Shown: positions 42,871 through 52,161, counted from the first letter of the stretch. The stretch is 64,000 bases of DNA from Candidatus Gemmiger faecavium (GCA_019114415.1 DXFO01000007.1:1-64000), one strand, 5' to 3'. A program made the numbers and translations. The notes: a model not told the origin generated them from the sequence alone.

Positions 42871-43775
42871 GTGACCTGCGTGTAAACTTTCTGGGCAAAA
42901 CCCTGGCCGGACCCGTTGTCGCGGCTTCCGGCACCTTCGGCTTCGGCGAGGAATACGCCGCCATCGAGGACCTGCGCCTGCTGGGCGGCATCTCGGGCAA
43001 GGGCCTGACCCTGAACGGTCAGCCCGGCAACCGGGGCGAGCGCCTGCACGAGACTCCTTCCGGCCTGATGAACTCCATCGGCCTGCAGAACCCCGGCGTG
43101 GACCACTTCATCCGGCACGAGCTGCCGGTGATGAAGCAGCTGGGCACCAGCGCCTGGGCCAACCTGGGCGGCCACAGCGTGGAGGAATACTGCGAGGGCG
43201 CCGAGCGCCTGTCCGCCACCGACGTGGATTTCATTGAGCTGAACATCAGCTGCCCCAACGTCAAGCAGGGCGGCCTGGCCTACGGTGTGCGCTGTGCCGA
43301 TGCTTCCGGCGTCGTGTCTGCGGTGCGCGCCCGCTGCACCAAGCCCCTCATCGTCAAGCTCAGCCCCCAGGCGGAGAACATCCCCGACATGTGCAAGGCG
43401 GTGGAAGCTGCCGGTGCGGATGCCATCAGCCTGTGCAATACCTTCCAGGCCTGCGCCATCGATCTGGAAAAGCGCCGCCCCGTCTTTGACAACGTCTTTG
43501 CGGGCCTGTCCGGCCCGGCGGTGCGCCCCATCGCCCTGCGGATGGTCTGGCAGGCGGTGGGCGCGGTGAACATCCCCGTGGTGGGCCTGGGCGGCATCCT
43601 GACCGGTGCCGACGCCCTGGAGTTCATCATGGCCGGCGCTACCCTGGTGCAGGTCGGCACTGCCAACTTCATGGACCCCGGCGCCTGCGCCCGCATCACC
43701 AAGGAGATCGGCGCCTGGATGGATGCCCACGGCGTCAAGACGCTGGACGAGATCCGCGGCTGCGCTCGTGTTTGA
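42867..43775 (+). CDS. pyrD: Dihydroorotate dehydrogenase B, catalytic subunit
   Basis: 302 residues, FMN TIM barrel of the NAD-dependent class 1B. VAASGTFGFGEEY at the N-terminus, NSIGLQNPGVD, the active-site Cys in ELNISCPNVKQGG and the phosphate-binding GLGGILTGADALEFIMAGA are family hallmarks. It oxidises dihydroorotate to orotate with PyrK. The GTG start overlaps the pyrK stop. It is the last gene before the pyrE promoter. Confidence 0.96.
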   Translation: MSDLRVNFLGKTLAGPVVAASGTFGFGEEYAAIEDLRLLGGISGKGLTLNGQPGNRGERLHETPSGLMNSIGLQNPGVDHFIRHELPVMKQLGTSAWANLGGHSVEEYCEGAERLSATDVDFIELNISCPNVKQGGLAYGVRCADASGVVSAVRARCTKPLIVKLSPQAENIPDMCKAVEAAGADAISLCNTFQACAIDLEKRRPVFDNVFAGLSGPAVRPIALRMVWQAVGAVNIPVVGLGGILTGADALEFIMAGATLVQVGTANFMDPGACARITKEIGAWMDAHGVKTLDEIRGCARV

Positions 43776-43826
43776 TTGCATAAACAGTGTATAAAACGTA
43801 TATTTATTGAATAACGCATGAATAAC

Positions 43827-43855
43827 TTGCAAGTATATGCGGGTTGTGTTAAGAT
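43827..43855 (+). promoter_or_regulatory. Internal promoter of pyrE-carA-carB
   Basis: TTGCAA (43827-43832), a 17-base spacer and TAAGAT (43850-43855), 38 bases before pyrE. No terminator-like stem lies between it and pyrE, so this part may escape the upstream attenuator. Confidence 0.55.
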
Positions 43856-43893
43856 AAAACCAAGAATGGAACAGCGGTACGGAGGAACTAAAA

Positions 43894-44490
43894 ATGGCGA
43901 GAGATAACAAAGAAATTCTGAAAGAGTGCGAAGCTTTTCTGGAAGGTCACTTCCTGCTTTCCAGCGGCCGTCATTCCGGCGCATACTGCCAGATGGCCTT
44001 TTTGCAGCAGCATCCCGACAAGTGCGCCGAGGTCATGGCATCTGTGGCGGAACAGCTGAAGGACACTGACGTGGACGTCATCGTCGGACCCGCCATGGGC
44101 GGCATCGTCTATGCCTACGAACTGGGCCGCCAGCTGGGCAAGCGCGCCATCTTCACCGAGCGCGTGGACAATGTCATGACCCTCAAGCGCTTTGCCATCC
44201 ATCCGGGTGAAAAGTGCATCATCGCCGAGGACGTGGTCACCACCGGCATCTCCAGCCTGGAGACCAAGCGCGTCATCGAGGAAGCGGGCGGCACCTGCCT
44301 GGGCATCGTCTGCGTCGTTGACCGTACCCGTGCCGAGGCGCCCTCTCCCATCCCCATCCTGGCCAGCGCCCTTAAGCTGGACCTGCCCAACTACCTGCCC
44401 GAGGAATGCCCCATCTGCAAGGAGGGCAAGCTCCCGCTGGTCCACCTGGGCAGCCGCAAAATGAAGGAACAGGCCAAGCAGACGCTGTAA
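43894..44490 (+). CDS. pyrE: Orotate phosphoribosyltransferase
   Basis: 198 residues. The PRPP-binding motif is CIIAEDVVTTGISSLET (about residues 109-125). FLLSSGRHSGAY and GPAMGGIVYAYELGRQLGKR match the family. It joins orotate to PRPP giving OMP. GGAGG lies upstream of the ATG. The C-terminus carries a CPICKEGK Cys pair common in clostridial forms. It is followed by carA. Confidence 0.96.
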   Translation: MARDNKEILKECEAFLEGHFLLSSGRHSGAYCQMAFLQQHPDKCAEVMASVAEQLKDTDVDVIVGPAMGGIVYAYELGRQLGKRAIFTERVDNVMTLKRFAIHPGEKCIIAEDVVTTGISSLETKRVIEEAGGTCLGIVCVVDRTRAEAPSPIPILASALKLDLPNYLPEECPICKEGKLPLVHLGSRKMKEQAKQTL

Positions 44491-44551
44491 GGTCTGCCGC
44501 CAACACAGAGGGAATCCGGATATTGCACGGTATTTTGGAAGGAAAGGTAAC

Positions 44552-45673
44552 ATGAACGCATATCTTGTTTTGGCAAACGGGATGGTCTTTGCCGGCAAAA
44601 GCATCGGCTGCCCCGGTACCACGGTGGGCGAGGTCGTGTTCGCCACCGGCATGGTGGGTTTTGAGGAAACGCTGACCGACCCCAGCTACTACGGCCAGAT
44701 CATCACCCAGACCTATCCGCTGATCGGCAACTATGGCATGAACAGCGAAGATAAGGAAAGCGGCCGCATCTGGGCCAAGGGCTACATTGTGCGCGAAGCC
44801 TGCACCACCCCCAGCAACTTCCGCAGCGAGATCACGCTGGACGAGTTTCTGAAGAATAACGGCATCATCGGCATCGAGGGCATCGACACCCGCCACCTGA
44901 CCCGCACCCTGCGGGAGAGCGGCGTCATGAACGGCGCCATCACCACCGAGTTTGACCCCAATACCGACACCGAAAAGCTGGCTGCCCTGATGGAGCAGAT
45001 CAAGCCCTACGCCGTGACCCAGGCTGTCGCCACCGTCACCTGCAAGGAGCCCGAGACCTATGAGCCCACCGCCGGCGTGGCGGAAGGGGAGCAGCCCCTG
45101 CATGTGGCGCTGCTGGATCTGGGCTGCAAGGCGAACATCGTGCGCTGCCTGTGCAAGCGCGGCTGCCGCGTGACGGTCCTGCCCGGCACGGCCACCGCAG
45201 CCGACCTGGCTGCCCTGAATGCCGACGGTCTCATGCTCTCCAACGGCCCCGGCGACCCTGCCGAGAACGTGGAGATCATCAAGAACATCGGCGAGATGCT
45301 GGACACCGGCATTCCGGCTTTCGGCATCTGCCTGGGCCATCAGCTCACCGCCCTGGCGGCGGGCGCAAAGACCTGCAAGCTGAAGTACGGCCACCGCGGC
45401 GCCAATCAGCCGGTCACCGAGTTCGAGACCGGCCGCACCTTCATCACCAGCCAGAACCACGGCTATGCCGTCATGGGCGAGACCCTGCCTGCCGAGGTGG
45501 GCGAGGTCAGCCACGTCAACGCCAACGACAAGACCTGCGAGGGCGTTGTCTATACCAAATGGAACTGCTTTACCGTGCAGTTCCACCCCGAGGCCAACGG
45601 CGGCCCCAAAGATACCGAATTCCTGTTCGACCGCTTTGTCGGGCGGATGAAACAAGCGAAAGGAGACCAGTGA
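44552..45673 (+). CDS. carA: Carbamoyl phosphate synthase, small subunit
   Basis: 373 residues. An N-terminal CPSase domain (GMVFAGKSIGCPGTTVGEVVF) is followed by a class I glutamine amidotransferase with nucleophile Cys in FGICLGHQLTALA and the catalytic His/Glu in VQFHPEANGG. It supplies ammonia to CarB for pyrimidine and arginine synthesis. AAGGAAAGG precedes the ATG. carB starts two bases after its stop. Confidence 0.97.
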   Translation: MNAYLVLANGMVFAGKSIGCPGTTVGEVVFATGMVGFEETLTDPSYYGQIITQTYPLIGNYGMNSEDKESGRIWAKGYIVREACTTPSNFRSEITLDEFLKNNGIIGIEGIDTRHLTRTLRESGVMNGAITTEFDPNTDTEKLAALMEQIKPYAVTQAVATVTCKEPETYEPTAGVAEGEQPLHVALLDLGCKANIVRCLCKRGCRVTVLPGTATAADLAALNADGLMLSNGPGDPAENVEIIKNIGEMLDTGIPAFGICLGHQLTALAAGAKTCKLKYGHRGANQPVTEFETGRTFITSQNHGYAVMGETLPAEVGEVSHVNANDKTCEGVVYTKWNCFTVQFHPEANGGPKDTEFLFDRFVGRMKQAKGDQ

Positions 45674-45674
45674 A

Positions 45675-48600
45675 ATGCCGAAGGATCCCAGTATTAAAAA
45701 GGTTCTGGTCATTGGCTCCGGCCCCATCATCATCGGCCAGGCGGCCGAGTTTGACTATTCCGGCACCCAGGCCTGCCGCGCGCTCAAAAGCGAAGGCATC
45801 GAGACGGTGCTCGTCAACTCGAACCCCGCCACGATTATGACCGACCCCGACATCGCCGACCACGTCTATATCGAGCCCCTGACCGCCGAGGTCATTGAAA
45901 AGGTCATCGAGAAGGAAAAGCCCGATGCCATCCTGCCCAACCTGGGCGGCCAGATGGGTCTGAACCTCTCCATGGAACTGGCCCGCTCCGGCTACCTGGA
46001 CCGTTCCGGCGTTCGTCTGCTGGCCTGCCGTCCCGACACCATCGACCGTGCCGAGGACCGTCAGCTTTTCAAGGACACCATGGAAAAGCTGCACCAGCCC
46101 ATCATCCCCTCCAAGGTCGTGGAGGACCTGGACGACGCTCTGGAATTTGCCGACGTCATCGGTTACCCCGTCATCGTCCGCCCCGCCTTCACCATGGGCG
46201 GTACCGGCGGCGGTATCTGCGAGGACCGGGAAAAACTGCATGAGATCGCCACCAACGGCCTGCGCCTGTCTCCTATCCATCAGATCCTGGTGGAAAAGTG
46301 CATCGCCGGCTGGAAAGAGATCGAGTACGAGGTCATGCGCGACGCCAAGGGCAACGTGATCACCGTATGTAACATGGAGAACCTGGACCCCGTGGGCGTC
46401 CATACCGGCGACTCCATCGTCGTGGCTCCCAGCCAGACCCTCTCCGACAAGGAATACCAGATGCTGCGCACCGCGGCCCTGGACATCATCACCGAGCTGG
46501 GCATCGAGGGCGGCTGCAACTGCCAGTTTGCCCTTAAGCCGGACAGCTTCGAGTACGCGGTCATCGAGGTCAATCCCCGTGTGTCCCGTTCCTCGGCTCT
46601 GGCCTCCAAGGCCACCGGCTATCCCATCGCCAAGGTTGCCACCAAGATCGCCCTGGGCTACACCCTGGACGAGATCACCAACGACGTTACCGGCGAGACC
46701 TGCGCCTGCTTCGAGCCGGCCCTGGACTACGTGGTCGTCAAGTATCCCAAGTGGCCCTTTGACAAGTTCGTCTACGCGGACAAGTCCCTGGGCACCCAGA
46801 TGATGGCCACCGGTGAAGTCATGGCCATCGGCAACAACTTCGAGCACGCCATGATGAAGGCGGTCTCCTCCACCGAGCTGGGCATGGACACCCTGACCCT
46901 GCCTGCCTTTGAGGAAATGTCCACCGAGGACATTATCGAGCACCTGCACGTGCAGGACTCCGAGCGCGCTTTCTGCGTCTACGAAGCCCTCAAGCGGGGT
47001 GTGCCCCACCAGACCATCTACGACATCACCAAGATCGACTGGTGGTTCCTGGACAAGATGCAGCACCTGGCCGACCTGGAACAGGGCCTCAAACAGGGCG
47101 AGCTGACCAAGGAAAAGTATCTGGAAGCCAAGAAGTACGGTTTCCTGGACAAGACCATCCTGCGCCTGTCCGGCGCCGACAAGCTGCCTGTGGAAAACTT
47201 CCGTGCCGGCTTCAAGATGGTCGATACCTGCGCTGCCGAGTTTGCCGCCAAGACGCCCTACTTCTACTCCACCTGCGATGCCGACAACGAGGCCGCCCAG
47301 TTCATTGACGAGCACAGCGACCCCAAAAAGAAGAAGGTCCTGGTCTTTGGCTCCGGCCCCATCCGCATCGGTCAGGGCATCGAGTTCGACTACTGCTCGG
47401 TCCACGCGGTCTGGACGCTGAAACAGCATGGCTGCGAGGCCATCCTGGTCAACAACAACCCCGAGACCGTCTCCACCGACTTTGACACCGGCGACCGTCT
47501 GTACTTTGATCCTCTCAACCCCGAGAGCGTGGACAATGTCATCGCCACCGAAAAGCCCGACGCCTGCCTGGTGCAGTTCGGCGGCCAGACGGCCATCAAG
47601 CTGGCCAATCATATGGACGAGATCGGCCTGCCCATCCTGGGCACCCCCGCCGACGCCATCGACGAGGCTGAGGACCGCGAGCGCTTTGACAAACTGCTGG
47701 AGCGCTGCGGCATTCCCCGTCCCGAGGGCCGCACCGTCTACACCCTGGACGAGGCCCTGCAGGCTGCCCGCGAGGTTGGCTACCCGGTCCTGATGCGCCC
47801 CTCCTACGTGCTGGGCGGCCAGAACATGATCGTGGCCTACAACTCTGCCGACGTCATCGAGTATATGGGTGTCATCACCGCCCACGTGGATATGTCCCAC
47901 CCCGTGCTGATGGATAAGTACATCTACGGCACCGAGTGTGAAGTTGACGCCATCTGCGACGGCGAGGACTATCTGGTCCCCGGCATCATGCAGCAGGTCG
48001 AGCGCACCGGTGTGCATTCCGGCGACTCCATCTGCGTCTACCCGCCTTATGACTTCCCCCAGAGCGTCATCGACACTCTGGTGGATTACACCGGCCGCTT
48101 TGCCCGGGAACTGAAGGTCGTCGGCCTGGTCAACGTCCAGTACGCGGTACAGGATGGAAAGGTCTACGTCATCGAGGTCAACCCCCGTTCCAGCCGTACC
48201 GTGCCCTATATCAGCAAGGTCACCGGCGTGCCCATGGTGGACCTGGCCGTGCGCTGCACCCTGGGCGAAAAGCTCAAGGATATGGGCTACGGCACCGGTC
48301 TGTGGCAGAACGGCAAGAGCCCTTACTATGCGGTCAAAGTGCCGGTGTACAGCTTCCTGAAACTGCACGGCGTGGATACCATGCTGGGCCCCGAGATGAA
48401 GTCCACCGGCGAGGTCCTGGGCATTGCCCCCACCTTCCACGAGGCCATGCTCAAGGGCCTGGTGGGTGCGGGCTACCAGTTCAAGGTCCCCGGCCCCGGT
48501 TCCTGCGTCATCATCTCGGTGAAGGACAGCGACAAGCCCGAGGCTGCCGAGCTGGCCTGGAAGCTGCATGACTACGGCTACAAGATCTACGGCACCGCCG

Positions 48601-48908
48601 AGACGGCCCGCTATCTCAACAGCCAGATGATCCCCTGCAGCGTTGTCCGCCAGATGAGCGGCGAGCGCCCCAACGTCATCGACCTGCTGGAGAGCGGTCT
48701 GGTGGACTATATCATCTCCACCAGCCCCCACGGCCGCGACCCGCACCGGGATTCGGTCAAGTTCCGCCGCAAGGCCACCGAGCTGTCCATCCCCTGCATT
48801 ACGGCCCTGGATACCGCCCGTGTTCTGGTGGATGCCCTGCGCGGCGATCACGATGTCAGCCGGATCGAATTGATCGATATCAGTACGCTGCATCGCAAAA
48901 AATCGTAA
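45675..48908 (+). CDS. carB: Carbamoyl phosphate synthase, large subunit
   Basis: 1077 residues, the usual length. Two homologous ATP-grasp halves: VLVIGSGPIIIGQAAEFDYSG near the start and VLVFGSGPIRIGQGIEFDYCS near residue 553. The biotin-carboxylase-like loops and EVNPRVSRSSALASK / EVNPRSSRTVPYISK follow in each half. A C-terminal MGS allosteric domain is present from about residue 930. It makes carbamoyl phosphate with CarA. AGGAGA is upstream. The end of the pyrE-carA-carB unit; a hairpin at 48978 may terminate it. Confidence 0.98.
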   Translation: MPKDPSIKKVLVIGSGPIIIGQAAEFDYSGTQACRALKSEGIETVLVNSNPATIMTDPDIADHVYIEPLTAEVIEKVIEKEKPDAILPNLGGQMGLNLSMELARSGYLDRSGVRLLACRPDTIDRAEDRQLFKDTMEKLHQPIIPSKVVEDLDDALEFADVIGYPVIVRPAFTMGGTGGGICEDREKLHEIATNGLRLSPIHQILVEKCIAGWKEIEYEVMRDAKGNVITVCNMENLDPVGVHTGDSIVVAPSQTLSDKEYQMLRTAALDIITELGIEGGCNCQFALKPDSFEYAVIEVNPRVSRSSALASKATGYPIAKVATKIALGYTLDEITNDVTGETCACFEPALDYVVVKYPKWPFDKFVYADKSLGTQMMATGEVMAIGNNFEHAMMKAVSSTELGMDTLTLPAFEEMSTEDIIEHLHVQDSERAFCVYEALKRGVPHQTIYDITKIDWWFLDKMQHLADLEQGLKQGELTKEKYLEAKKYGFLDKTILRLSGADKLPVENFRAGFKMVDTCAAEFAAKTPYFYSTCDADNEAAQFIDEHSDPKKKKVLVFGSGPIRIGQGIEFDYCSVHAVWTLKQHGCEAILVNNNPETVSTDFDTGDRLYFDPLNPESVDNVIATEKPDACLVQFGGQTAIKLANHMDEIGLPILGTPADAIDEAEDRERFDKLLERCGIPRPEGRTVYTLDEALQAAREVGYPVLMRPSYVLGGQNMIVAYNSADVIEYMGVITAHVDMSHPVLMDKYIYGTECEVDAICDGEDYLVPGIMQQVERTGVHSGDSICVYPPYDFPQSVIDTLVDYTGRFARELKVVGLVNVQYAVQDGKVYVIEVNPRSSRTVPYISKVTGVPMVDLAVRCTLGEKLKDMGYGTGLWQNGKSPYYAVKVPVYSFLKLHGVDTMLGPEMKSTGEVLGIAPTFHEAMLKGLVGAGYQFKVPGPGSCVIISVKDSDKPEAAELAWKLHDYGYKIYGTAETARYLNSQMIPCSVVRQMSGERPNVIDLLESGLVDYIISTSPHGRDPHRDSVKFRRKATELSIPCITALDTARVLVDALRGDHDVSRIELIDISTLHRKKS

Positions 48909-48977
48909 CTGCGGCAGACAATATACAGAAATCCCTGCTCCAGCAAGCCCGGTTTTTATCGGAAATGACGATTTTTT

Positions 48978-49013
48978 GGCAAGCGCCTTTGTTTTTTCAA
49001 AAAAACGCTTGCC
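48978..49013. repeat. Inverted repeat between carB and the HU gene
   Basis: GGCAAGCG pairs with CGCTTGCC, with an inner TTTTTT/AAAAAA pair. No terminal U-tract follows, and its right arm overlaps the -35 box of the HU promoter, so it could be a terminator, an operator or both. Confidence 0.5.
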
Positions 49014-49037
49014 TACATGGGTTTATTTTTCTATAAT
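49009..49037 (+). promoter_or_regulatory. Promoter of the HU gene
   Basis: TTGCCT (49009-49014), a 17-base spacer and perfect TATAAT (49032-49037). The transcript leader of about 100 bases contains a further GC-rich hairpin at 49059-49096 (GCCGCCG/CGGCGGC outer stem, GTCCC/GGGAC inner). Confidence 0.7.
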
Positions 49038-49146
49038 TGATTACGTTAATTCGCAGTGCCGCCGCCCGTCCCAGCAATGGGACCGACCGGCGGCCTGTCT
49101 GCGCGAAGCGCAGGATCATAGATGGATTAGGGAGCAAGGAAATTAT

Positions 49147-49422
49147 ATGACAAGATCTCAGTTGATTACGAAAGTTGCAGGAACCACCGGTATTTCGGCC
49201 GCCGAGGTCGAGACCATTATGGACGGCATTTTTGATACCATCGGTGAGACCCTGAAACAGGGCGAGAAGGTCACCATCGCAGGCTTCGGCCGCTTTGAGA
49301 TGCGCCAGCGCCGTACCAAGAGCTTCACCAATCCCAAGACCAAAGTCGCCAGCCAGCTGGAGCCCACTGCGATCCCCGGCTTCAAGGCGAGCGGTCGTCT
49401 GAAGGAAAAGGTCGGCAAGTAA
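49147..49422 (+). CDS. hup: HU-family DNA-binding protein
   Basis: 91 residues, one HU subunit; dimers bend and compact DNA. MTRSQLITKVAGTTGISAAEVE opens the helical body, VTIAGFGRFEMRQR is the conserved core and the beta-arm region reads RTKSFTNPKTKVASQLEPTA. The ATG at 49147 has GGGAGCAAGGA upstream; a longer open frame from 48976 is rejected. It is monocistronic. Confidence 0.96.
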   Translation: MTRSQLITKVAGTTGISAAEVETIMDGIFDTIGETLKQGEKVTIAGFGRFEMRQRRTKSFTNPKTKVASQLEPTAIPGFKASGRLKEKVGK

Positions 49423-49433
49423 ATCGCCAAAAA

Positions 49434-49467
49434 GACCTCCGCGTCCTCTCGCGGGGGTCCTTTTCTT
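49434..49467 (+). terminator. Terminator of the HU gene
   Basis: GACCTCCGCG pairs with CGCGGGGGTC, followed by CTTTTCTT. Confidence 0.85.
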
Positions 49468-49502
49468 AGCATCGTCTGTTTTTTGACAAGGGGGCGGTAT
49501 TG

Positions 49503-51464
49503 ATGAACCGGAAAGATTTGATGGAGGAGTATACCCGCGCACAAAAGCGTGGTCAGCGGGAATACCGTGAGGCCATGGCGGCGGGGCGGTATCCCTACCT
49601 GCCGGTTTTGGACGACATTCTGGAAAACGCCGACGTGGAATCCCAGCTTCCCCTGGGCCTGATCGAGGTTCCTCTGGACCAGGTCGTCGGCACCAAAACG
49701 GCGGGGCGGACTGCGGCCTTTGCCTGCAATTTTATGCCGCTTTTGGACATCGATACCGAATTCGCGAGCAAGTGGATCAACCTGTGCGACGCCCATCTGG
49801 AAGAGGGCATCCGCGACCCCATCCGCTGCTATGAATACCTGGGCCGTTTTTACGTCCAGGAAGGCAACAAGCGGGTCAGCGTACTCAAATACTTTGGTGC
49901 GGACAGCATTCCCGCCAATGTGATCCGCATGGTGCCGCAGTATGCCGACCGCCCCCTGATCCGCAGCTACTATGAGTTCATGGACTTTTATGATCTCAGC
50001 CGGATCTATTATCTGATGCTCACGCAGGAGGGCGGTTATGCCCGCCTGCAGACCGCCATGGGCAAAAAGCCCGGCGAAAAATGGACCGATGATGATCGTA
50101 CCGACGTGCGTTCCCTGTATAACTGGGTCCGAAAAGCCTACCAGGCCCGGGGCGGCGACCGGATGCGCCTCACCGCCGGGGATGCCTTGGTGATGTTGGT
50201 GCGGGTGTACGGCTACCGGGAAATGCTGGATAAATCGCCCACCGAGATCGCCAAGTGCCTGGACGCCGTGTGGGATGATATTCTGGCCCTGGAGCGCCCC
50301 GACCCCATCAAGCTCAGCACCCAGCCTGCCGTGCCGGAGGAGACGCCGCTGCTGGCCCGTATCCTGCCCGGCATCCGCACGGCCCCGCCCAGTCATCTCA
50401 AGGTGGCGTTCGTCAACGAGCGCACCCCGTCTACCAGCACCTGGACCAACTCCCATGAATTCGGCCGTACCCAGCTGGACCAGGTGTTTGAGGGCAAGGT
50501 GGAGACGGTAGCCTACAACGGCGCGGTCCCCGGCAAAAATGACGAAGAGCTGGTGGAGCAGGCCATTGCGGAAGGCGCAAACATCGTGTTCACCACCACC
50601 CCGCAGCTGGCGGGGGCCAGCCTTCGGGCGGCAGTGCGCCACCCGGAGGTCCGCATCCTCAACTGCTCCATGGACCTGCCCTATGCCAGCATCCGCACCT
50701 ATTACAGCCGCATCTATGAGGCAAAGTTCATCACCGGCGCCATTGCCGGTGCCATGGCAGCCAATGACCGCGTCGGATTTGTGGCCAACTATCCCATGTT
50801 GGGCGTGCCTGCCAACATCAACGCCTTTGCCCTGGGCGCCCGCATGGTCAATCCCCGGGTCAAGATCGACCTGCAGTGGACCTGCCTGCCGGGGGACCCC
50901 CTCAAGACCTTTGCGGCCCGGGGCATCACGGTGGTGTCCGGCCGCGACACCCCGGCGCCCGGCCGTCCCAGCAGGGAATTCGGCATTTTCCAGATCCGTC
51001 CGGGCGGTGTCCTGCAGGACCTGGCGTCCCCGTTCTGGCACTGGGGGCAGTTTTATGAGCATGTCGTCCGCAGCGTGCTGGACGGCAGCTGGAACCGTGA
51101 CAAATCCGGTACGGACGGCCGTATCGTCAACTATTGGTGGGGTATGAACAGCGGCGTCATTGACGTGCTGCTCAGCCGGGAACTGCCCCACGATGTGCGC
51201 CATCTGGCCTCTTTGCTGCGTGCGGGCATCATCTCGGGCAATGTGGACCCCTTTGCCTGCCATATCGTGGCCCAGGACGGCAGCCTGAAAAACGAGGGCC
51301 TGCATGGATTCACTCCCGAACAGATCCTGCACATGGACTGGCTGTGTGATGCCGTGGAGGGCCGCATCCCGTCCTACGACGAACTGACCGAGGAATCCAA
51401 GCCCATGTACCGGGTCCAGGGCATCCATCGCGCCGCCCTGCCGGAGGAGGTCCGCGAAGTATGA
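49503..51464 (+). CDS. ParB-like / BMP (PnrA-type) fusion protein
   Basis: 653 residues, no signal peptide. The N-terminal half contains a ParB/sulfiredoxin-like segment (about residues 50-140: PLGLIEVPLDQVVG, DPIRCYEYLGRFYVQEGNKR, VSVLKYFGADSIPANVIRMV), followed by a helical stretch. From about residue 300 a BMP/PnrA-type binding-protein domain begins (LKVAFVNERTPSTSTWTNSHE, ANIVFTTTPQLAGAS, AKFITGAIAGAMAANDRVGF, DKSGTDGRIVNYWWGMNSGV). BMP proteins normally are lipoproteins binding nucleosides. Here the domain is cytoplasmic and fused, suggesting a ligand-sensing regulator. GGGGG lies before the ATG at 49503. It overlaps the next gene by ATGA. Confidence 0.78.
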   Translation: MNRKDLMEEYTRAQKRGQREYREAMAAGRYPYLPVLDDILENADVESQLPLGLIEVPLDQVVGTKTAGRTAAFACNFMPLLDIDTEFASKWINLCDAHLEEGIRDPIRCYEYLGRFYVQEGNKRVSVLKYFGADSIPANVIRMVPQYADRPLIRSYYEFMDFYDLSRIYYLMLTQEGGYARLQTAMGKKPGEKWTDDDRTDVRSLYNWVRKAYQARGGDRMRLTAGDALVMLVRVYGYREMLDKSPTEIAKCLDAVWDDILALERPDPIKLSTQPAVPEETPLLARILPGIRTAPPSHLKVAFVNERTPSTSTWTNSHEFGRTQLDQVFEGKVETVAYNGAVPGKNDEELVEQAIAEGANIVFTTTPQLAGASLRAAVRHPEVRILNCSMDLPYASIRTYYSRIYEAKFITGAIAGAMAANDRVGFVANYPMLGVPANINAFALGARMVNPRVKIDLQWTCLPGDPLKTFAARGITVVSGRDTPAPGRPSREFGIFQIRPGGVLQDLASPFWHWGQFYEHVVRSVLDGSWNRDKSGTDGRIVNYWWGMNSGVIDVLLSRELPHDVRHLASLLRAGIISGNVDPFACHIVAQDGSLKNEGLHGFTPEQILHMDWLCDAVEGRIPSYDELTEESKPMYRVQGIHRAALPEEVREV

Positions 51465-52105
51465 GAATCCTTGCAGTCGCGGACGAGGAATGCAAATCCC
51501 TGTGGGACTACTACAAGCCGGAAAAGCTGGCGGGCGTGGATATGATCGTCTGCTGCGGTGACCTGAGCGCCCATTACGTGAGCTTTCTGGCCACCATGGC
51601 GCCGCTGCCGGTGATCTATGTGCACGGCAACCATGACGAGAGCTATGACCAGAATCCGCCGGGCGGGGCCATCTGCATCGACGATGACGTGTTTGTATAC
51701 AAGGACGTGCGCTTTGTAGGCCTGGGCGGCAGCTGCCGTTACCGGGCGGGAGCCTGGCAGTATACCGAGGCCGAGATGCGCGCCCGCATCCGCCGCCTGC
51801 GCGGACGGATCGACCGCATGGGCGGGGTGGATGTGGTAGTCACCCATGCCCCCATGCACGGCTACGGGGATTTCAGCGACCTGCCCCACCGCGGGTTTAC
51901 GGTGTTCCATGAATTGCTGGACGCCTACAAGCCCCAGCTGATGCTGCACGGGCATATCCATCTGAATTACGGCGCCAACATCCCGCGGGAGCACCAGTAT
52001 GGTTCTACCCGCATCATCAACGCCTATGAGCGGTTTGAGGTGGATGTGGAACCCCGCACCGTGATCCGTCCCACATTCTGGGAGCGGTTTCTGGGGCACA
52101 AATAA
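51461..52105 (+). CDS. Calcineurin-like metallophosphoesterase
   Basis: 214 residues. Motifs GDLSAHY, GNHDESYD, VTHAPMHGYGD and LHGHIHLNYG are clear. The first motif, normally D-x-H, reads D8-E-E (VADEECKSLW), so one metal ligand is altered. It may still bind metal through Glu. The substrate is unknown; related proteins act on cyclic nucleotides or nucleic acid ends. It overlaps the ParB-BMP gene by four bases, so the two should work together. Confidence 0.85.
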   Translation: MRILAVADEECKSLWDYYKPEKLAGVDMIVCCGDLSAHYVSFLATMAPLPVIYVHGNHDESYDQNPPGGAICIDDDVFVYKDVRFVGLGGSCRYRAGAWQYTEAEMRARIRRLRGRIDRMGGVDVVVTHAPMHGYGDFSDLPHRGFTVFHELLDAYKPQLMLHGHIHLNYGANIPREHQYGSTRIINAYERFEVDVEPRTVIRPTFWERFLGHK

Positions 52106-52161
52106 TATCAGTACAATCATCCGGACGCGCAAAACGCCCGGTCGCTTGGAGGAAACAGACT

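Noticed and set aside
43776-43893. A second attenuator before pyrE
   Set aside because: No hairpin with a U-tract and no short ORF with a ribosome site was found there.
45570-48893. Open frame of 1107 codons antisense to carB
   Set aside because: carB is complete and conserved on the plus strand; the antisense frame has no ribosome site or domain and is explained by codon bias at the third position.
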